Position numbers and translations under genes: made by a program. The notes beneath the pieces are model-generated. The model had not been told where the DNA came from. It searched no databases and saw only the letters and a program-made list of their open reading frames with translations. Shown here piece by piece: positions 36,006 to 48,072 of a stretch of DNA of 64,000 bases (position 1 is the stretch's first letter; each line of letters starts with the position of its first letter). Origin of the DNA: Siphonodentalium dalli (lineage: Eukaryota > Mollusca > Scaphopoda > Gadilida > Siphonodentaliidae); NCBI GenBank assembly GCA_032622095.1, contig CP136064.1, positions 133,369,129 through 133,433,128 of the forward strand, given 5' to 3'.

Positions 36006-36272
36006 ACAATAATACGATAAATTTTCGGAAATTACCAGCTGAAATGACAGCAATAAAATTCAGAATCTGATACATTTCAATGTGAAATTGATTTTAATTC
36101 TATGCAACGAATCAGGGTCAAGAAAAATCCGGAAAGATACCTACCAACTCCATAGTGTCTCCTTGTTCTCCATCGCCAGATGGAATATATGATCAAACAA
36201 ATCATCTTACCTGCTCTTCCCATACTAAGGATGTAGTATGAATTAAATAAAAAAAAATTGCACATTGCCAAT

Positions 36273-36299
36273 GGGGGGGGGGGGGGGGGGGGGGGGGGG
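36273..36299. repeat. 27-base G homopolymer
   Basis: An uninterrupted G run, likely to form quadruplex structures and to be length-unstable or misread. The polyproline ORF on the - strand is its artefact. Confidence 0.95.
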
Positions 36300-36540
36300 A
36301 CTTGACTTTCATAAATATGAAAATCAATTGTTACCAATTAATTAAAATAAAAAAAACCATCCTTGCAGATAAACAAGAGCCAACATAAGATTTAGTAATA
36401 CATTTTTTCCTATAACTTTGACGTTACCAGAAAGTTATGTTGGCTGGGGTGACGACGTTCTCTCCTATCAGTATTGGTGTGGGTAATGACGTTAGACATA
36501 TTACTGTTGGGTAAAGTGGAACATTTTTCTTAAATTGCAG

Positions 36541-36749
36541 AGCTGCCATTGTCAGGGGAGCTAACTGTCTCGGTTCCATTGTTTGCAACAACAATGACTG
36601 CGGTCTCCACATACTTTAGTCTGCAAGTCACAAACCGAGATAAAACTCTCAAACATAAATTAGAGAAACTAAATCTCTGTGATACTGTCAGAAATACTTT
36701 TTCAGAAGTGGAAGATGGATACAAAGGATTACTAGTTCGGTGCCACTAA
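36541..36749 (+). CDS. Candidate last exon of the BRCC3-like gene or of an unknown gene
   Basis: A clean acceptor (TTTTTCTTAAATTGCAG) precedes 68 open codons and a TAA stop. The exon opens in the phase left by the donor at 31582: one base there plus AG here makes a codon. It reads LPLSGELTVSVPLFATT, a hydrophobic stretch, then a Lys/Glu-rich segment (RDKTLKHKLEKLN) that could be helical or coiled. BRCC36 proteins end with a coiled-coil tail at this point, so a terminal exon is plausible by position and phase. The sequence itself does not align convincingly with the family's usual end. It could belong to another transcript. Phase agreement alone has a one-in-three chance. Confidence 0.45.
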
Positions 36750-37198
36750 CTGAGATGTGTAAGGTGTTCTTATGCCAACATTGCTCTCCCATGTTGTTTA
36801 GAGTTTCTGGGTGTCAAGTGGCCATTTTTAACTTGAAGTGAAGTTTTTCTTGGGGAAGCAGCCATACTATACTATATGTATATATTTACTATAATAGTAA
36901 AATCTTTTCATCTGCTGAACAAAGAAATTCAGTTACTGCAGATAAATATCCAGTTTGGTTTACAATAGGAATGATTTTTCCGATGGCATATACGAATTAG
37001 GCCATTTTATTATATGGATTATGGATCCTCTGAGAAAATCATATACAAAGCATTCTGTCAACCATCCACTCTAGTGACTGGTTCAGGAATATTATGTACT
37101 GTTAACACATGGTGAGCTTGTTTTTTAAAACTTAATACCAGCTGAGCATATCTACAAATGAATGAATGAGTAGCTACCCACCACCACTATTCATATAA
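36750..37198. other. Downstream of candidate last exon, nothing recognised
   Basis: AT-rich, could be 3' UTR if the preceding exon is real. I did not see a canonical AATAAA signal in the first 300 bases. Confidence 0.35.
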
Positions 37199-37307
37199 TA
37201 GGGCCCTGCGAATTGGTAATTCAGCAACCGAATCGAATCTCGAATCTAATCGAGTATCCGATTTTGACACTGACATCGTCTGTTGTCAACATCAACATTG
37301 AATCAGG
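37199..37307 (+). mobile_element. hAT left end (relic), interrupted by a LINE
   Basis: TAGGGCCCTGCGAATTGG is followed by repeated AATCGAATC motifs, closely resembling the left tip of the hAT at 48073 (TAGGGTCCTGCGAATTGG). The element is cut at 37307 by LINE-B. No right end was identified in the 350 bp after the LINE, so the copy is truncated or highly diverged. Confidence 0.6.
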
Positions 37308-37529
37308 TTTATTTCTTTAAACGACAGAGATAGGATTCTAAATGAGGCAAAAAAACTACCGGCAGGTAACAACTATGGTGTATCAGTAGACTTACCACCA
37401 AGTCTGAATAAATTCAGAATGAAACTATTGAAAGAGAGGGCGGAACATCCTGAGAAGAAAGATTTGAAACTGTTATATATGAAGTCGGAACCGTTCTTGA
37501 AACTAGTGAAAAAAGGGCGAAAAGGATAA
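37308..37529 (+). pseudogene. LINE-B ORF1, C-terminal fragment
   Basis: From the truncation point the frame reads 73 codons to TAA at 37527: NDRDRILNEAKKLPAG, NYGVSVDLPPSLNKFR and LYMKSEPFLKLVKKGRKG. The R-x2-IL-x-EA...YGVS-x-DLP pattern is that of the C-terminal domain of L1-like ORF1 proteins (RNA-binding chaperones). The fragment has no start codon at its beginning because the element is 5'-truncated. Confidence 0.75.
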
Positions 37530-38630
37530 GACCTACCACAGGACCAAAAAGAACTTGATACTATGAAATAAATAAAACAATTATGAACTTGTAAATTAGG
37601 ATAATTTAATATCTTTCTTTCCTTCTGGGATCAGGGATCCTCATTTGGCCTAAATCACATATTTACCAAAAAACTAGTCTACTTGAAACTACTTGCAACA
37701 GAATGTGGAAAATAATATATTATGTGGTAAAAGTTTCAAGGAAATTTTTTTTTCTTACTATAGTAGTACAGTTACTACCAAAAACCAGCGATAAAAACAT
37801 TTTCTCTCTGAATCTTCTAAAAATATGGTCAACTTGAACGCAATTAATGGAAAAGCTTTAGATGGATATAGATAAGTCATAAAGTAGGTACCACATGAGG
37901 TCCCCCGATCCTTGAACAGGGAAAGATGTTGAATTTTGAATGTTGAATTTATTTGAATGAGAATATCGATTAATATACATGTAGAACATTTTGTAACAAT
38001 GTACAAAAACTAGTATTTGAATAGTTCCAAAAGAAAAAAAAGTTAACTTATAGTAATGACACAAAACAATTTTATATCAGTCTCTCTAAATTAAAGGAGA
38101 AATTGCTTTATAAGTAGTCCAAGAGGGACAACTCTATATACAAAGAAAAAGAAAATAAAATGACAACAGGATGCCATGCAAACTAAAAGTCCTGTTTCCC
38201 AGTAAGAAAGAGAAAATACTAAGCAAAATGTTTCCTTGGAAAGAGGAGCTTTGTTTTGCATGGCATACAAAAGTCCCAAGACAATTGAGTCATACAATAT
38301 ATAACAAATCTTTTTTATTATGATTTAAAAAAAAAATTAATAGTAAACAGAATATTTTTTGTTGGAGCTGAAATCAGCACAACAGCAAGATTATGGTACT
38401 TAACGTACTGCTTATTGTTATTTTGATACTTGTCTGCTGGCTTACATCAGCTACAGGGAAGGGAAACGCTTTAGATAAAAGCACTGGGAAGTCAAAAATA
38501 ATTTTTATTTTTGTTATTATTGAAAATACAGGGTCAACATGGGAATACATATACCATTATGCATACAATATTAAAACAACTCTACTTACATATAGTTGGT
38601 CTAACTTGCTGATATCAAAAAGTAACAATT

Positions 38631-41600
38631 ATGGCTAATCTAAAAATAGGTTCTCTGAACTGTCGCGGGCTTGCCTCAGATAAAATAAAACACCGAGATC
38701 TCTTTCAAAGATGTCGTGAACAATTTGACATTTCTATGCTTATTGATTCACATTCATCAAAAAAAGATGAAAAAATATGGAGAGCAGAGTGGGGATACCA
38801 AGCATTTTTCAGCTCATTTACTAGTTCAAGTCGAGATATAGCTATTTTATTCAGAAATACTATTGATTTTACAGTCCATAAGACTATATCAGATCCAGTT
38901 GGAAATTTCCTAATTATGGATATCACTATCCAAAACCAAAGATTAACTTTATGTGCAGTCTATGGACCAAACGAAGACAACCCACAATTCTTCAATGAGC
39001 TGTTTAAAAAAATAGAACTGTTGGAAAACTCAACCATTGTTATAGGTGGTGACTGGAATGTACCTCAGGAATATGATCAGGACACAATTAAATATAAACA
39101 AAAAAATAATACAAAATCAAATGAAAAAATTCAGCAAGCTAAAGAATTCCTAGACTTGCATGAGATTAGATAATCCTGACAAAAAGAGATTCACTTGGAA
39201 GGGACCTGATAACAAAATGGCCAGATTAGACTATTTTCTGATATCTGCGGACCTTCAGCCATTTATTATAAGTTCGGAAATACTCAACAGATATAAATCC
39301 GATCATAACCCTATATGTATAAATTTTCAATTTGTTAATCATCCAAGAGGAAGAGGTTTTTGGAAATTTAACAATAGTCTATTAAGGGAACAAGAATATT
39401 CAAATATAGTAAAAAGAACAATTAGTGAAACAATTAACCAATATTTGGAAAATAATTAAGCCACTAAAATAAATGACCAACTTTTCTGGGAAACATTAAA
39501 AATCATGATTAGAGGTGAAACGATAGCCTATTCTTCAAAACGAAAAAAACAGAGTGATAAAAGAGAAAAAGAAATAGAAAAAAGACTTTCGGAACTTAAT
39601 ATAAAACTTGACAATGAAGAATGCTTGGATAATTTAGAAATGGATAATTTACAAAATGAATTGGAGTTAATAAGAAAAAAGAAAATACAAGGAATAATAC
39701 TAAGAACCAAAGTCAAATGGAAAGTAGAGGGTGAAAAAGCCACAAAATATTTCTGCAATTTAGAGAAGAGACACTATACGGAAAAACTTATCCCAAAAAT
39801 TGCAAGGGCCGATGGTTCTGAAATTCTGATAGAACAAGAACATTTCTATAAAAACCTTTATAAATCTAACTTGAAAGATATAAATAAAGAAACAGAGTCT
39901 GAATTTTGTGACAAAAATAACCCGTTCTTAAATTTCCTAGAAAAACATGAGTCAGAATCAATGGAAGGAATATTATCAGAGTTTGAATGTGCTACAGCCC
40001 TCAAAGCGATGAAAAATGACCGTTCGCCAGGCAATGATGGATTTACTGTTAATTTTTATAAATATTTTTGGAAAGACTTGGGGCAATATTTGATAAATTC
40101 TTTAAATTACAGTCAATTATCACAAGAAATGTCAACCACACAAAGATGTGGAATAATTACTTGCATTCCAAAACCTAATAAAAATAAACTCCTTTTGAAA
40201 AATTGGAGACCAATTACACTTTTAAATGTAGATGCTAAAATAACATCAACAGTTATCGCTAACCGCATAAAAAAGTACCTACCAGAACTTATATCTAGTT
40301 CACAACTTGAATTTATGTCAGGGCGCTATATTTGAGAGTCAACTAGACTCATCTTTGACTTGATAGAGAAGTGTGAACAAAATCAGATTCCGGGCATACT
40401 TGCAACTCTTGACTTCGAAAAGGCATTTGACTCGTTGGAATGGAGTTTTATTCAGAAAAGCTTAATTTTCTTAGGATTTGGCCCTTTATTGAGAAACTGG
40501 GTAAAAACTTTCTACAACAATATATATAGTTATGTCATTAACAATGGGAATATAACAAATAAAATCGACATTAATAGAGGAGTAAGACAAGGCGACCCAC
40601 TATCACCTTACCTCTTTATCCTATGCGCGGAAATACTTAGTGCCAATATTAAATTTAACCCAGAGATAAAAGGTATACAAATAAAAGGATCAGAATACAT
40701 TGTAACCCAATATGCAGATGACTTAAACCTCTTCCTCCAGGATGATCAGAAATCCCTCAACACAGCATTAAATACTTTTGAAGTTTTTGCAGCCATCTCA
40801 GGCCTAAACATCAATTATGACAAAACACAAGCCATATGGATAGGTGCAAAACCGGGTTGTGGTGAGGAAATTATTACGGATAAAAAAATAATATGGAACC
40901 ATAACCAATCTATTACAATCCTTGGAATTGAATATAATCTATTCAGTGAGAATTATATAGAAAATAACTATCACAAAAAGATACAAAAAATAGATAATTT
41001 GTTAAACGATTGGTCATTCAGAAACCTTAGCCTATATGGTAAGACAACTGTTGTAAAGACACTGGCCTTGCCTATGTTAACACACTGTTTCTCAGTTCTA
41101 CCTTCACCCTCTCAAGAGGTGTCTGAAAAATTAAAAAAAGTTATTTTCAAATTTTTATGGTCGGGAAAGCCAGACAAAATTAAAAGAAATGTAATGATAA
41201 ACAACTGGGAAAATGGGGGAATAAAATTCCCCCACATTGACTCATTTTATAAAGCATTAAAGATGACTTGGATTAAAACAAATTTAGACCCACAGACAGA
41301 AGCTGGTTGGAAAACATTACTGGTAGATGACCTAGAAACTTACGGTGGCCACAAAATATTGAACCTTCATAAAGAAGGGCTTAAGATGTTGAGTAACACA
41401 CTAAATCCATTCTGGAAGGATGTGATAAATGAATGGTCCAGTTTGGATAAAAATATTACCATAATTAGAAGAGATATTAAAAGAACCACTATATTATAAT
41501 CAAAACATATTGGTGAATCAAAAAATGTTCTTTAATAAAACATGGATTAAAAAAGGCATATACTTTTTAAACGATCTTATTGAAGAAAACTCAGGGCTAC

Positions 41601-42347
41601 TGGAATACGAGAATTTCTGTAAAAAAATATGATATAAAAACTCCCTTCACCACCTATAATGGGTTACTTGCAGCATTACCAGCTTCCTGGAAGCAATATG
41701 CTAGAAGAAACCGGGCTCTTAGCACTGTGACCACACAAAATATAGATATGTTAAATAAATCTGAAAAGACCTGTAGGACTTTCTATCCAATATTCTTAGA
41801 GCAATACTCTAAACCCCCAGATATATCTAAAAAAAAATGGGAAGACAGATTAGAGATAAATTTCACGATAGATGAATGGAAAAGAAAATACACAAAAACT
41901 AGTAAAATTACAAATGACACAGATCTATTGTCTTTTCAGTTTAAAATAAATCATAACATTTTATATTCTAACACAAAGCTCTACAAATGTAATTTGTCAG
42001 AAACAGAAATATGCCCTCTTTGCCATACAGGAAGAGAAACGATTCTACATCTATTTGATGAATGTCCAGTGACAAAATCAATTTTATTAAATTTTCAACA
42101 GTTATTGAATAATAGATGTGATCTAATCTTTGAAATACTCCCTGAAAAAATAATTTTTGGAACCGACATTATTACAGGAAATGAAGTAGATGACAACTTA
42201 ATAGGCATATGTATACTTTTATACAAAAGATATATATATTCCAATAGAATGAGAGCAATTGAACTAAGTATCAATGGACTATTAGAATGGATTAAGAGCT
42301 ATAAAGCTATAGAAACTACAAGCTTATTACCAAAAGGTCAAACATAA
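38631..42347 (+). pseudogene. LINE-B ORF2: endonuclease and reverse transcriptase, multiply broken
   Basis: The start MANLKIGSLNCRGLAS is the typical L1/Tx1 APE N-terminus. IGGDWNVP and YKSDHNPI give the endonuclease Asp-x-Asn and Ser-Asp-His motifs. A frameshift near 39170 and an in-frame TAA at 39457 precede the RT. The RT has LKAMKNDRSPGNDGF, NWRPITLLN, LDFEKAFDSLEW, GVRQGDPLSPYLF and the catalytic YADD (near 40712). An in-frame TGA at 40333 sits in GRYI-stop-ESTRLI. The frame shifts again near 41490 and near 41620. The C-terminal finger CPLCHTGRETILHLFDEC (near 42012-42065) is intact. At least two stops and three shifts make the copy dead. The ORF at 42374-42595 may be the remaining C-terminus or 3' UTR. 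Confidence 0.92.
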
Positions 42348-42718
42348 AAAAAAGACCAACTTTTCTGTGACAGATGGCACAGAATAGAAATTCTTTTTAC
42401 AAAAAGTGTTCACGGTGCAAAAAGCTAAAATTTGCAATGATAAATAAAAAAGATATTTACATAATTGCTAAAAAAAAACTAAAACAAAAATACAACATAC
42501 AATCATATAATAAAAATATAAAACCCATATTATCTCTTTTGTTCTTTTATTCTGAGGAAAGCCCACGACTTATAAAGAAATTTCTAAACGAATAGCTATA
42601 GTATATTTATAAGTGGATGACACTATATTTTAGCTACCATTATAATCATTTGTTATATACCATGTATTCTTGTTTATGACCTGAATAAAAAAAAAAAAAA
42701 AAAAAACATTGAATCAGG

Positions 42719-43069
42719 ACAAGCACTGGGCAGAGAAAAATCATAGCTGATATCCTTCTAATTATTGTTCACTTCTTTGTCATAACAGCTGATACGTTTT
42801 CCGAATATGAAACAAAGAACGAAGACAGGGTTCACAGACAAACGTTTTGCGACTCAGACTAACATCATTCTCAACTTTAATTTTTAAAGAAAATCGAAAC
42901 TATATATCGCTTAGTCTAACATCTGACATATATAAAGTCATCTGAAGCATTCTAAGCACAGACCTTGATGCCGACTTTAAAATTAATAGTTACTACTGAA
43001 GATACAAAACTCGACTACTCCAGTAGTGTGTATTATAGTATATATACATGTACCGTATAATAGTGTTTT
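42719..43069. other. Between LINE-B and family B copy 3, nothing recognised
   Basis: Ordinary AT-rich sequence. I looked for a right hAT end matching 37199 and did not find one. Confidence 0.4.
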
Positions 43070-43682
43070 TAGCTCACCTGAGACGAAGTCTCCGGTGGAG
43101 CTATAGTCATCACTCCTGGTCCGTCGTCCGTCCGTCCGTCTGTCTGTCTGTCTGTCTGTCCGTCCGTCAACTTTAAAAAAAAACATCTTCTCCTCTGAAA
43201 CCATCATACCAAATTGGTTCATATTTGGTGTGGATGTTCCCTAGGTGACTCTCATTCAGATTTGTTCAAATGAGGTCACTGGGTCAAATAGTTGCGAAAC
43301 CAGGGCCATAATTCTATTCCTCCACAGTAATTCTTACAACAACTTCTTGTCCATAACCATTGTGCCGATTTAGCTAATATTTGGTATGGAGGGTCCTTGG
43401 GTGACTGGTGTTCAGATTTGTTCAAATGAGGTCACCCGGTCAATTAGTTGAGAAACCAAGGCCATAACTCTTAGTAATTCTTACAATGACTTCTTCTACA
43501 AATATATTGGGCCGAATTAGCTTATATTTGGTACTGAGGGACCTTGGGTGACTGGGAATCAGATTTGTTCAAATTGGGTCACTGGGTCAATTAGTGGCAG
43601 AGCCAGGGACATAACTCTAAAAACCAAAAAATTACATTTTTGCATTTTGATCATATTTGGGAAGTATCTAGAGTCTCAAGAT

Positions 43683-43850
43683 CTCATTCTGCTTAGGCCT
43701 CATCTTCTGGGAAGTATTTATAGTATCAAATTTACATTGTTGTTAGTTAAATTTCCCTTCTAGGAAGTTTCTATATCCCCTAATTTGCAGAAGATCAAAT
43801 TCATAATTGAGGGGCCCAATGGGTGAACATCACCAACTTCAACTGGGGAA
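43683..43850 (+). repeat. 168 bp direct repeat flanking family A copy 2, left copy
   Basis: Nearly identical to 46634-46801 (both run from CTCATTCTGCTTA to AACTTCAACTGGGGAA). Confidence 0.9.
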
Positions 43851-43900
43851 ATTCAATTTTATTCTAGGTCTTCCATAGCAGTTGAGGACTTTATCAGAAT

Positions 43901-43953
43901 GAGGTCCCCAGAGGGTGAATTTAGCGTCACTAAATTCACCCTCTGGGGACCTC
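43901..43953. repeat. Perfect 24 bp-arm palindrome
   Basis: GAGGTCCCCAGAGGGTGAAT plus TTAG is followed by a 5 base loop (CGTCA) and its exact complement. A related single arm, AAATTCACCCTCTGACGACC, occurs at 46615 on the other side of the family A element. Confidence 0.95.
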
Positions 43954-44012
43954 ACTCTGCAAATGACAGACACACTATCACACTATTTCAAGGCTTGTTG
44001 TATAATACATTG

Positions 44013-46530
44013 TTAGCTCAACTTACTTTTGTAAGTTTGAGCTATTGCCATGGCTTGGCGTCCGTCGTCCGTGTGTGCGTGTGTCCGTGTGTCCGTCAAC
44101 AATTTCCTTTGGCGCGGGCTACAGGTCGTACCTTTGGTCTGATCTTTATGAAATTTTGCATGAATGTTGACATTGACATGTAGATGGGAACGAGTCATTT
44201 TGGGGTCATTCGGCCAAAAAACATGGCCGCTGGTGGCCATTTTGGATGTCAAAATTCAATCCATTGGCGCGGGCTACAGGTCGTACTGTTCGTCTGATCA
44301 TTATGAAATTTGTCATGGATGTTAATATTGACATGTAGATGGGAACGAGTCATTTTGGGGTCGTTCGGCCAAAAAACATGGCCGCTGGCAGCCATCTTGG
44401 ATTTTACTCTTTGCATGACTAAATCCTTTGGCGCAGGCTACAGGTCGTAGTTTTGATCAGAACTTCATGAAATTTGTCATGGATGTTAACAATGACATGT
44501 AGATGGGAACGAGTGATTTTGGGGTTGTTCGGCCAAAAAACATGGCCGCCAGCCGCCATCATGGATTTTACTCTTTGCATGACTAAATCCTTTGGCGCGG
44601 GCTACAGGTCGTACCTATGGTCTGATCTTTATGAATTTTGTCATGAATGTTGACATTGACATGTAGATGGGAACGAGTCATTGGGCCAAAAAACATGGCC
44701 GCTGGTGGCCATTTTGGATTTCAAAATTCAATCCATTGGCGCGGGCTACAGGTCGTGCTGTTCGTCTGATCATCATGAAATTTGTCATGGATGTTAATAT
44801 TGACATGTAGATGGGAACGAGTGATTTTGGGGTCGTTCAGCCAAAAAACATGGCCACCAGCAGCCATCTTGGATTTTACTCTTTGCATGACTAAATTCTT
44901 TGGCGCGGGCTACAGGTTGTAGCTTTGGTCAGAACTTCATGAAATTTGTCATGGATGTTAACAATGACATGTAGATGGGAACGAGTGATTTTGGGGTTGT
45001 TCGGCCAAAAAACATGGCCGCCAGCCGCCATCATGGATTTTACTCTTTGCATGACTAAATCCTTTGGCGCGGGCTACAGGTCGTACCTATGGTCTGATCT
45101 TTATGAATTTTGTCATGAATGTTGACATTGACATGTAGATGGGAACGAGTCATTGTGGGGTCATTCGGCCAAAAAACATGGCCGCTGGTGGCCATTTTGG
45201 ATTTCAAAATTCAATCCATTGGCGCGGGCTACAGGTCGTGCTGTTCGTCTGATCATCATGAAATTTGTCATGGATGTTAATATTGACATGTAGATGGGAA
45301 CGAGTGATTTTGGGGTCGTTCAGCCAAAAAACATGGCCACCAGCAGCCATCTTGGATTTTACTCTTTGCATGACTAAATTCTTTGGCGCGGGCTACAGGT
45401 TGTAGCTTTTGGTCAGAACTTCATGAAATTTGTCATGGATGTTAACAATGACATGTAGATGGGAACGAGTCATTTTGGGGTCATACGGCCAAAAAACATG
45501 GCCGCTGGCAGCCATCTTGCATTTTACTCTTTGCATGACTAAATCCTTTGGCGCAGGCTACGGGTCGTAATTTTGATCAGAACTTCATGAAATTTGTCAT
45601 AGATGTTAACAATGACATGTAGATGGGAACGAGTGATTTTGGGGTTGTTCGGCCAAAAAACATGGCCACCAGCAGCCATCATGGATTTTACTCTTTGCAT
45701 GACTAAATCCTTTGGCGCGGGCTACAGGTCGTACCTATGGTCTGATCTTTATGAATTTTGTCATGAATGTTGACATTGACATGTAGATGGGAACGAGTCA
45801 TTTTGGGGTCATTCGGTCAAAAAACATGGCCGCTGGTGGCCATTTTGGATTTCAAAATTCAATCCATTGGCGCGGGCTACAGGTCGTGCTGTTCGTCTGA
45901 TCATCATGAAATTTATCATGGATGTTAATATTAACATGTAGATGGGAACGAGTCATTTTGGGGTCGTTTGGCTAAAAAACATGTCCGCCAGCAGCCATAT
46001 TGGATTTTACTCTTTGCATGAATAAATCCTTTGGTGCGGGCTACAGGTCGTAGCTTTGGTCAGAACTTAAAGAAATTTGTCATGTATGTTAACAATGACA
46101 TGTAGATGGGAAACGAGTCATTTTGGGGTCGTTCAGCCGAAAAACATGGCCGCCAGCAGCCATCTTGGATTTTACTCTTTGCATGACTAAATCCATTGGC
46201 ACAGGCTACAGGTCATACCTTTGATCAGATCATTATGAGATTTGTAAAGGCTGTAGATGGGAACAAGTCATTTTGGGGTAATTCGGAAAAAAAACATGGC
46301 TGCCGGTGGCCATTTTAGAATTTACTCTTTGCATCAATAAATCCTTTGGCACATCATAATCACCACATCCCTGATCCGATCATTATGAAACCTGTTATGA
46401 ATGTTGATATTTTCATGTACATCTAGTCTTACTTAGACATTTCAATTAGCACTTTTCCTATTCCTCCATTTACTGTCGACCATTAAATTATTCCCATACC
46501 TAAGTTGAGCTACAGTGTCATTGACACTTT
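44013..46530 (+). mobile_element. Family A copy 2: satellite-like array with higher-order units
   Basis: The head TTAGCTCAACTTAC, loop, GTAAGTTTGAGCTATTGCC at 44013 and the right end TAAGTTGAGCTA at 46501-46512 are complementary, each edged by TA. The palindrome AGTGTCATTGACACT follows the right end at 46514-46528. About fifteen units of roughly 145-165 bp lie between. The unit starting GGGCTACAGGTCGTACCTATGG recurs at about 44599, 45070 and 45720. Blocks 44465-44935 and 44936-45406 are near-identical 471 bp three-unit sets. ORFs across the array are repeat artefacts. Confidence 0.8.
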
Positions 46531-46633
46531 CATGTTGCTTGAGGCCAGGCATACACAATGTAGGAACAGACACGCTTTTTGTGATGCTATCCGGCACAGC
46601 AGGCTAGCATCACCAAATTCACCCTCTGACGAC

Positions 46634-46801
46634 CTCATTCTGCTTATGCCTCATCTTCTGGGAAGTATCTATAGTATCAAATTTACATTGTTGTTAGTTA
46701 AATTTCCCTTCTAGGAAGTTTCTATATCCCCTAATTTGCAGAAGATAAAATTCATAAATGAGGTGCCCAATGGGTGAATATCACCAACTTCAACTGGGGA
46801 A
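46634..46801 (+). repeat. 168 bp direct repeat flanking family A copy 2, right copy
   Basis: Partner of 43683-43850. Confidence 0.9.
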
Positions 46802-48072
46802 CTTAATTTTTATCCTTATCAGATTTGTGAAAATGGGATCACAAAGTCAAATAAGGGCAGAGCAAGAGACTTAACTATTTCACTACATAGTAATTCTTAA
46901 AATATGTTTGCAAGAACTAGTTGGCTTATATAGAATGGAATGTTCTTCCTTGACTGCAATTCAGATTTTTTTAATGGGGTCACCTGGTCAAATAGGGGCC
47001 AAGCGAAGGACAGTTTGCCTCTTAATATGCTTCCTTCACAAGGACCATCAGGTCTATTTGACTGATATTTATGATATGTATGAAGGGTTCTTTGGTGTCT
47101 GGGATTCAAATTTATTCAGATGGGGTCACCAGGTTAAAAGGGTGGGACCAGGGACATAACTATATGTCTCTATAGTAATTCTTAAAATGTCTTCTCAAGG
47201 GATTTTGGACTATTTAGCTTACATATAGTATGGAGGAATCAGGAAGATCCTTTAGTGACTGAGATACAGATTTGTTAAAATGAGGTCAACCTGTCAAGAA
47301 ATGGCAGTCTATGGGGAGTTAACACTTTTGTGTCCAATAAAATCATAGAAATACCAAATTCATTAAAACATCTACCTTGGATCCACCTGACTGATTGGTC
47401 TGACATACATGTATTGTGTTTTGGGTCCATGGATAATTGGGCTTCAAACATGTTTAAATGGTTTTAGAAAAAGGCGCTTGTGAGATTGGAAATTTCCAAC
47501 AATTGAGAAAGTTTGAGGTGTCGGTTGTGAAATTCCAACCTAAGACTTGGGAGTCTGGATCCCGGTCGGGAGGGGACTTGTTGAGCTGGAGGAGGGGGGT
47601 GATCAGTAGTGTACAGTTGGCAATTTCAAGGTGGTTTTTTACCAAGCTACATACTTGAAGTCTCTCTAGCCACATATCCTGTTTAAATCTACTTCTTTTA
47701 AAGTGATTATGAAAAGTGCTCACTGTTTTGGTCTCCAGAGTCCCAGTCTTATCAGTCTTTGCAGTCTGGTGAGCGACCCCACAGTCATTGACTGTCTTGT
47801 TTAATTTGATAGTCGCCAATGACTACATACATGTATGACTGTATTGTAAGGATTTCAGGACTGATGCATGCTGTATCATAAACAATGGCATGCATATCGA
47901 TGCGCATGAACTGCCGCATCAGCACCCAGATGGCAACCTGTAATAATGATTTCAGTTTGATGGACGGTAACTCTATATGATCATCATGTGCATTTTATCC
48001 CTGAATTTAATCAAATATGGCGATACCCCGGCTTTCTTGTAAATCCGAATGCATTTATATGAGGGACCATCG

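Larger units (their letters stand above)
33778..36533. mobile_element. Insertion bounded by a 19 bp duplication, before the candidate last exon
   Basis: AGTGGAACATTTTTCTTAA occurs at 33778-33796 and again at 36515-36533. Removing one copy and the 2,718 bp between restores an unbroken polypyrimidine tract and acceptor in front of the exon at 36541. The insert starts CCCTTTAGCGTTCAG directly after TTAA and has 2.5 units of about 34 bp (GCGTCCAGAACACC...). This recalls piggyBac-type ends, but no matching right end exists and the duplication is far longer than TTAA. No protein was recognised inside. It includes the 240 bp duplication and the G-tract listed separately. Confidence 0.6.
37308..42704 (+). 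mobile_element. LINE-B: L1/Tx1-like non-LTR retrotransposon, 5'-truncated
   Basis: The element ends in AATAAA followed by an A-run at 42685-42706. It is flanked by a 13-14 bp target duplication AACATTGAATCAGG (37294-37307 and 42705-42718), as expected for L1-type target-primed integration. It starts inside ORF1, so it is 5'-truncated, but it retains a complete-length ORF2 region. Strong A bias on the coding strand and the L1-like ORF1 and ORF2 motifs support an L1/Tx1 assignment. The 1.1 kb between the ORF1 stop and ORF2 is long and unexplained; I see no separate insertion in it. Confidence 0.92.
43070..47795 (+). mobile_element. Hairpin-headed repeat, family B copy 3, split by family A copy 2
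   Basis: The head at 43071 (AGCTCACC, GAGACGAAGTCTC, GGTGGAGCT) is followed by GTCCGTCCGTCTGTCTG repeat and B-type units. A family A element interrupts at about 44013-46530. B-type units resume (46800-47320), and the element ends TCTGGTGAGCGACCCC plus the palindrome ACAGTCATTGACTGT at 47781-47795. Two 168 bp direct copies (43683-43850 and 46634-46801) flank the insertion. The junction CCAGAGTCCCAG at about 47740 is the empty site of the 8.2 kb hAT. Confidence 0.75.

Noticed and set aside
36077-36337. ORF on the - strand with a polyproline run
   Set aside because: It is created by the 27-base G homopolymer; no other coding sign.
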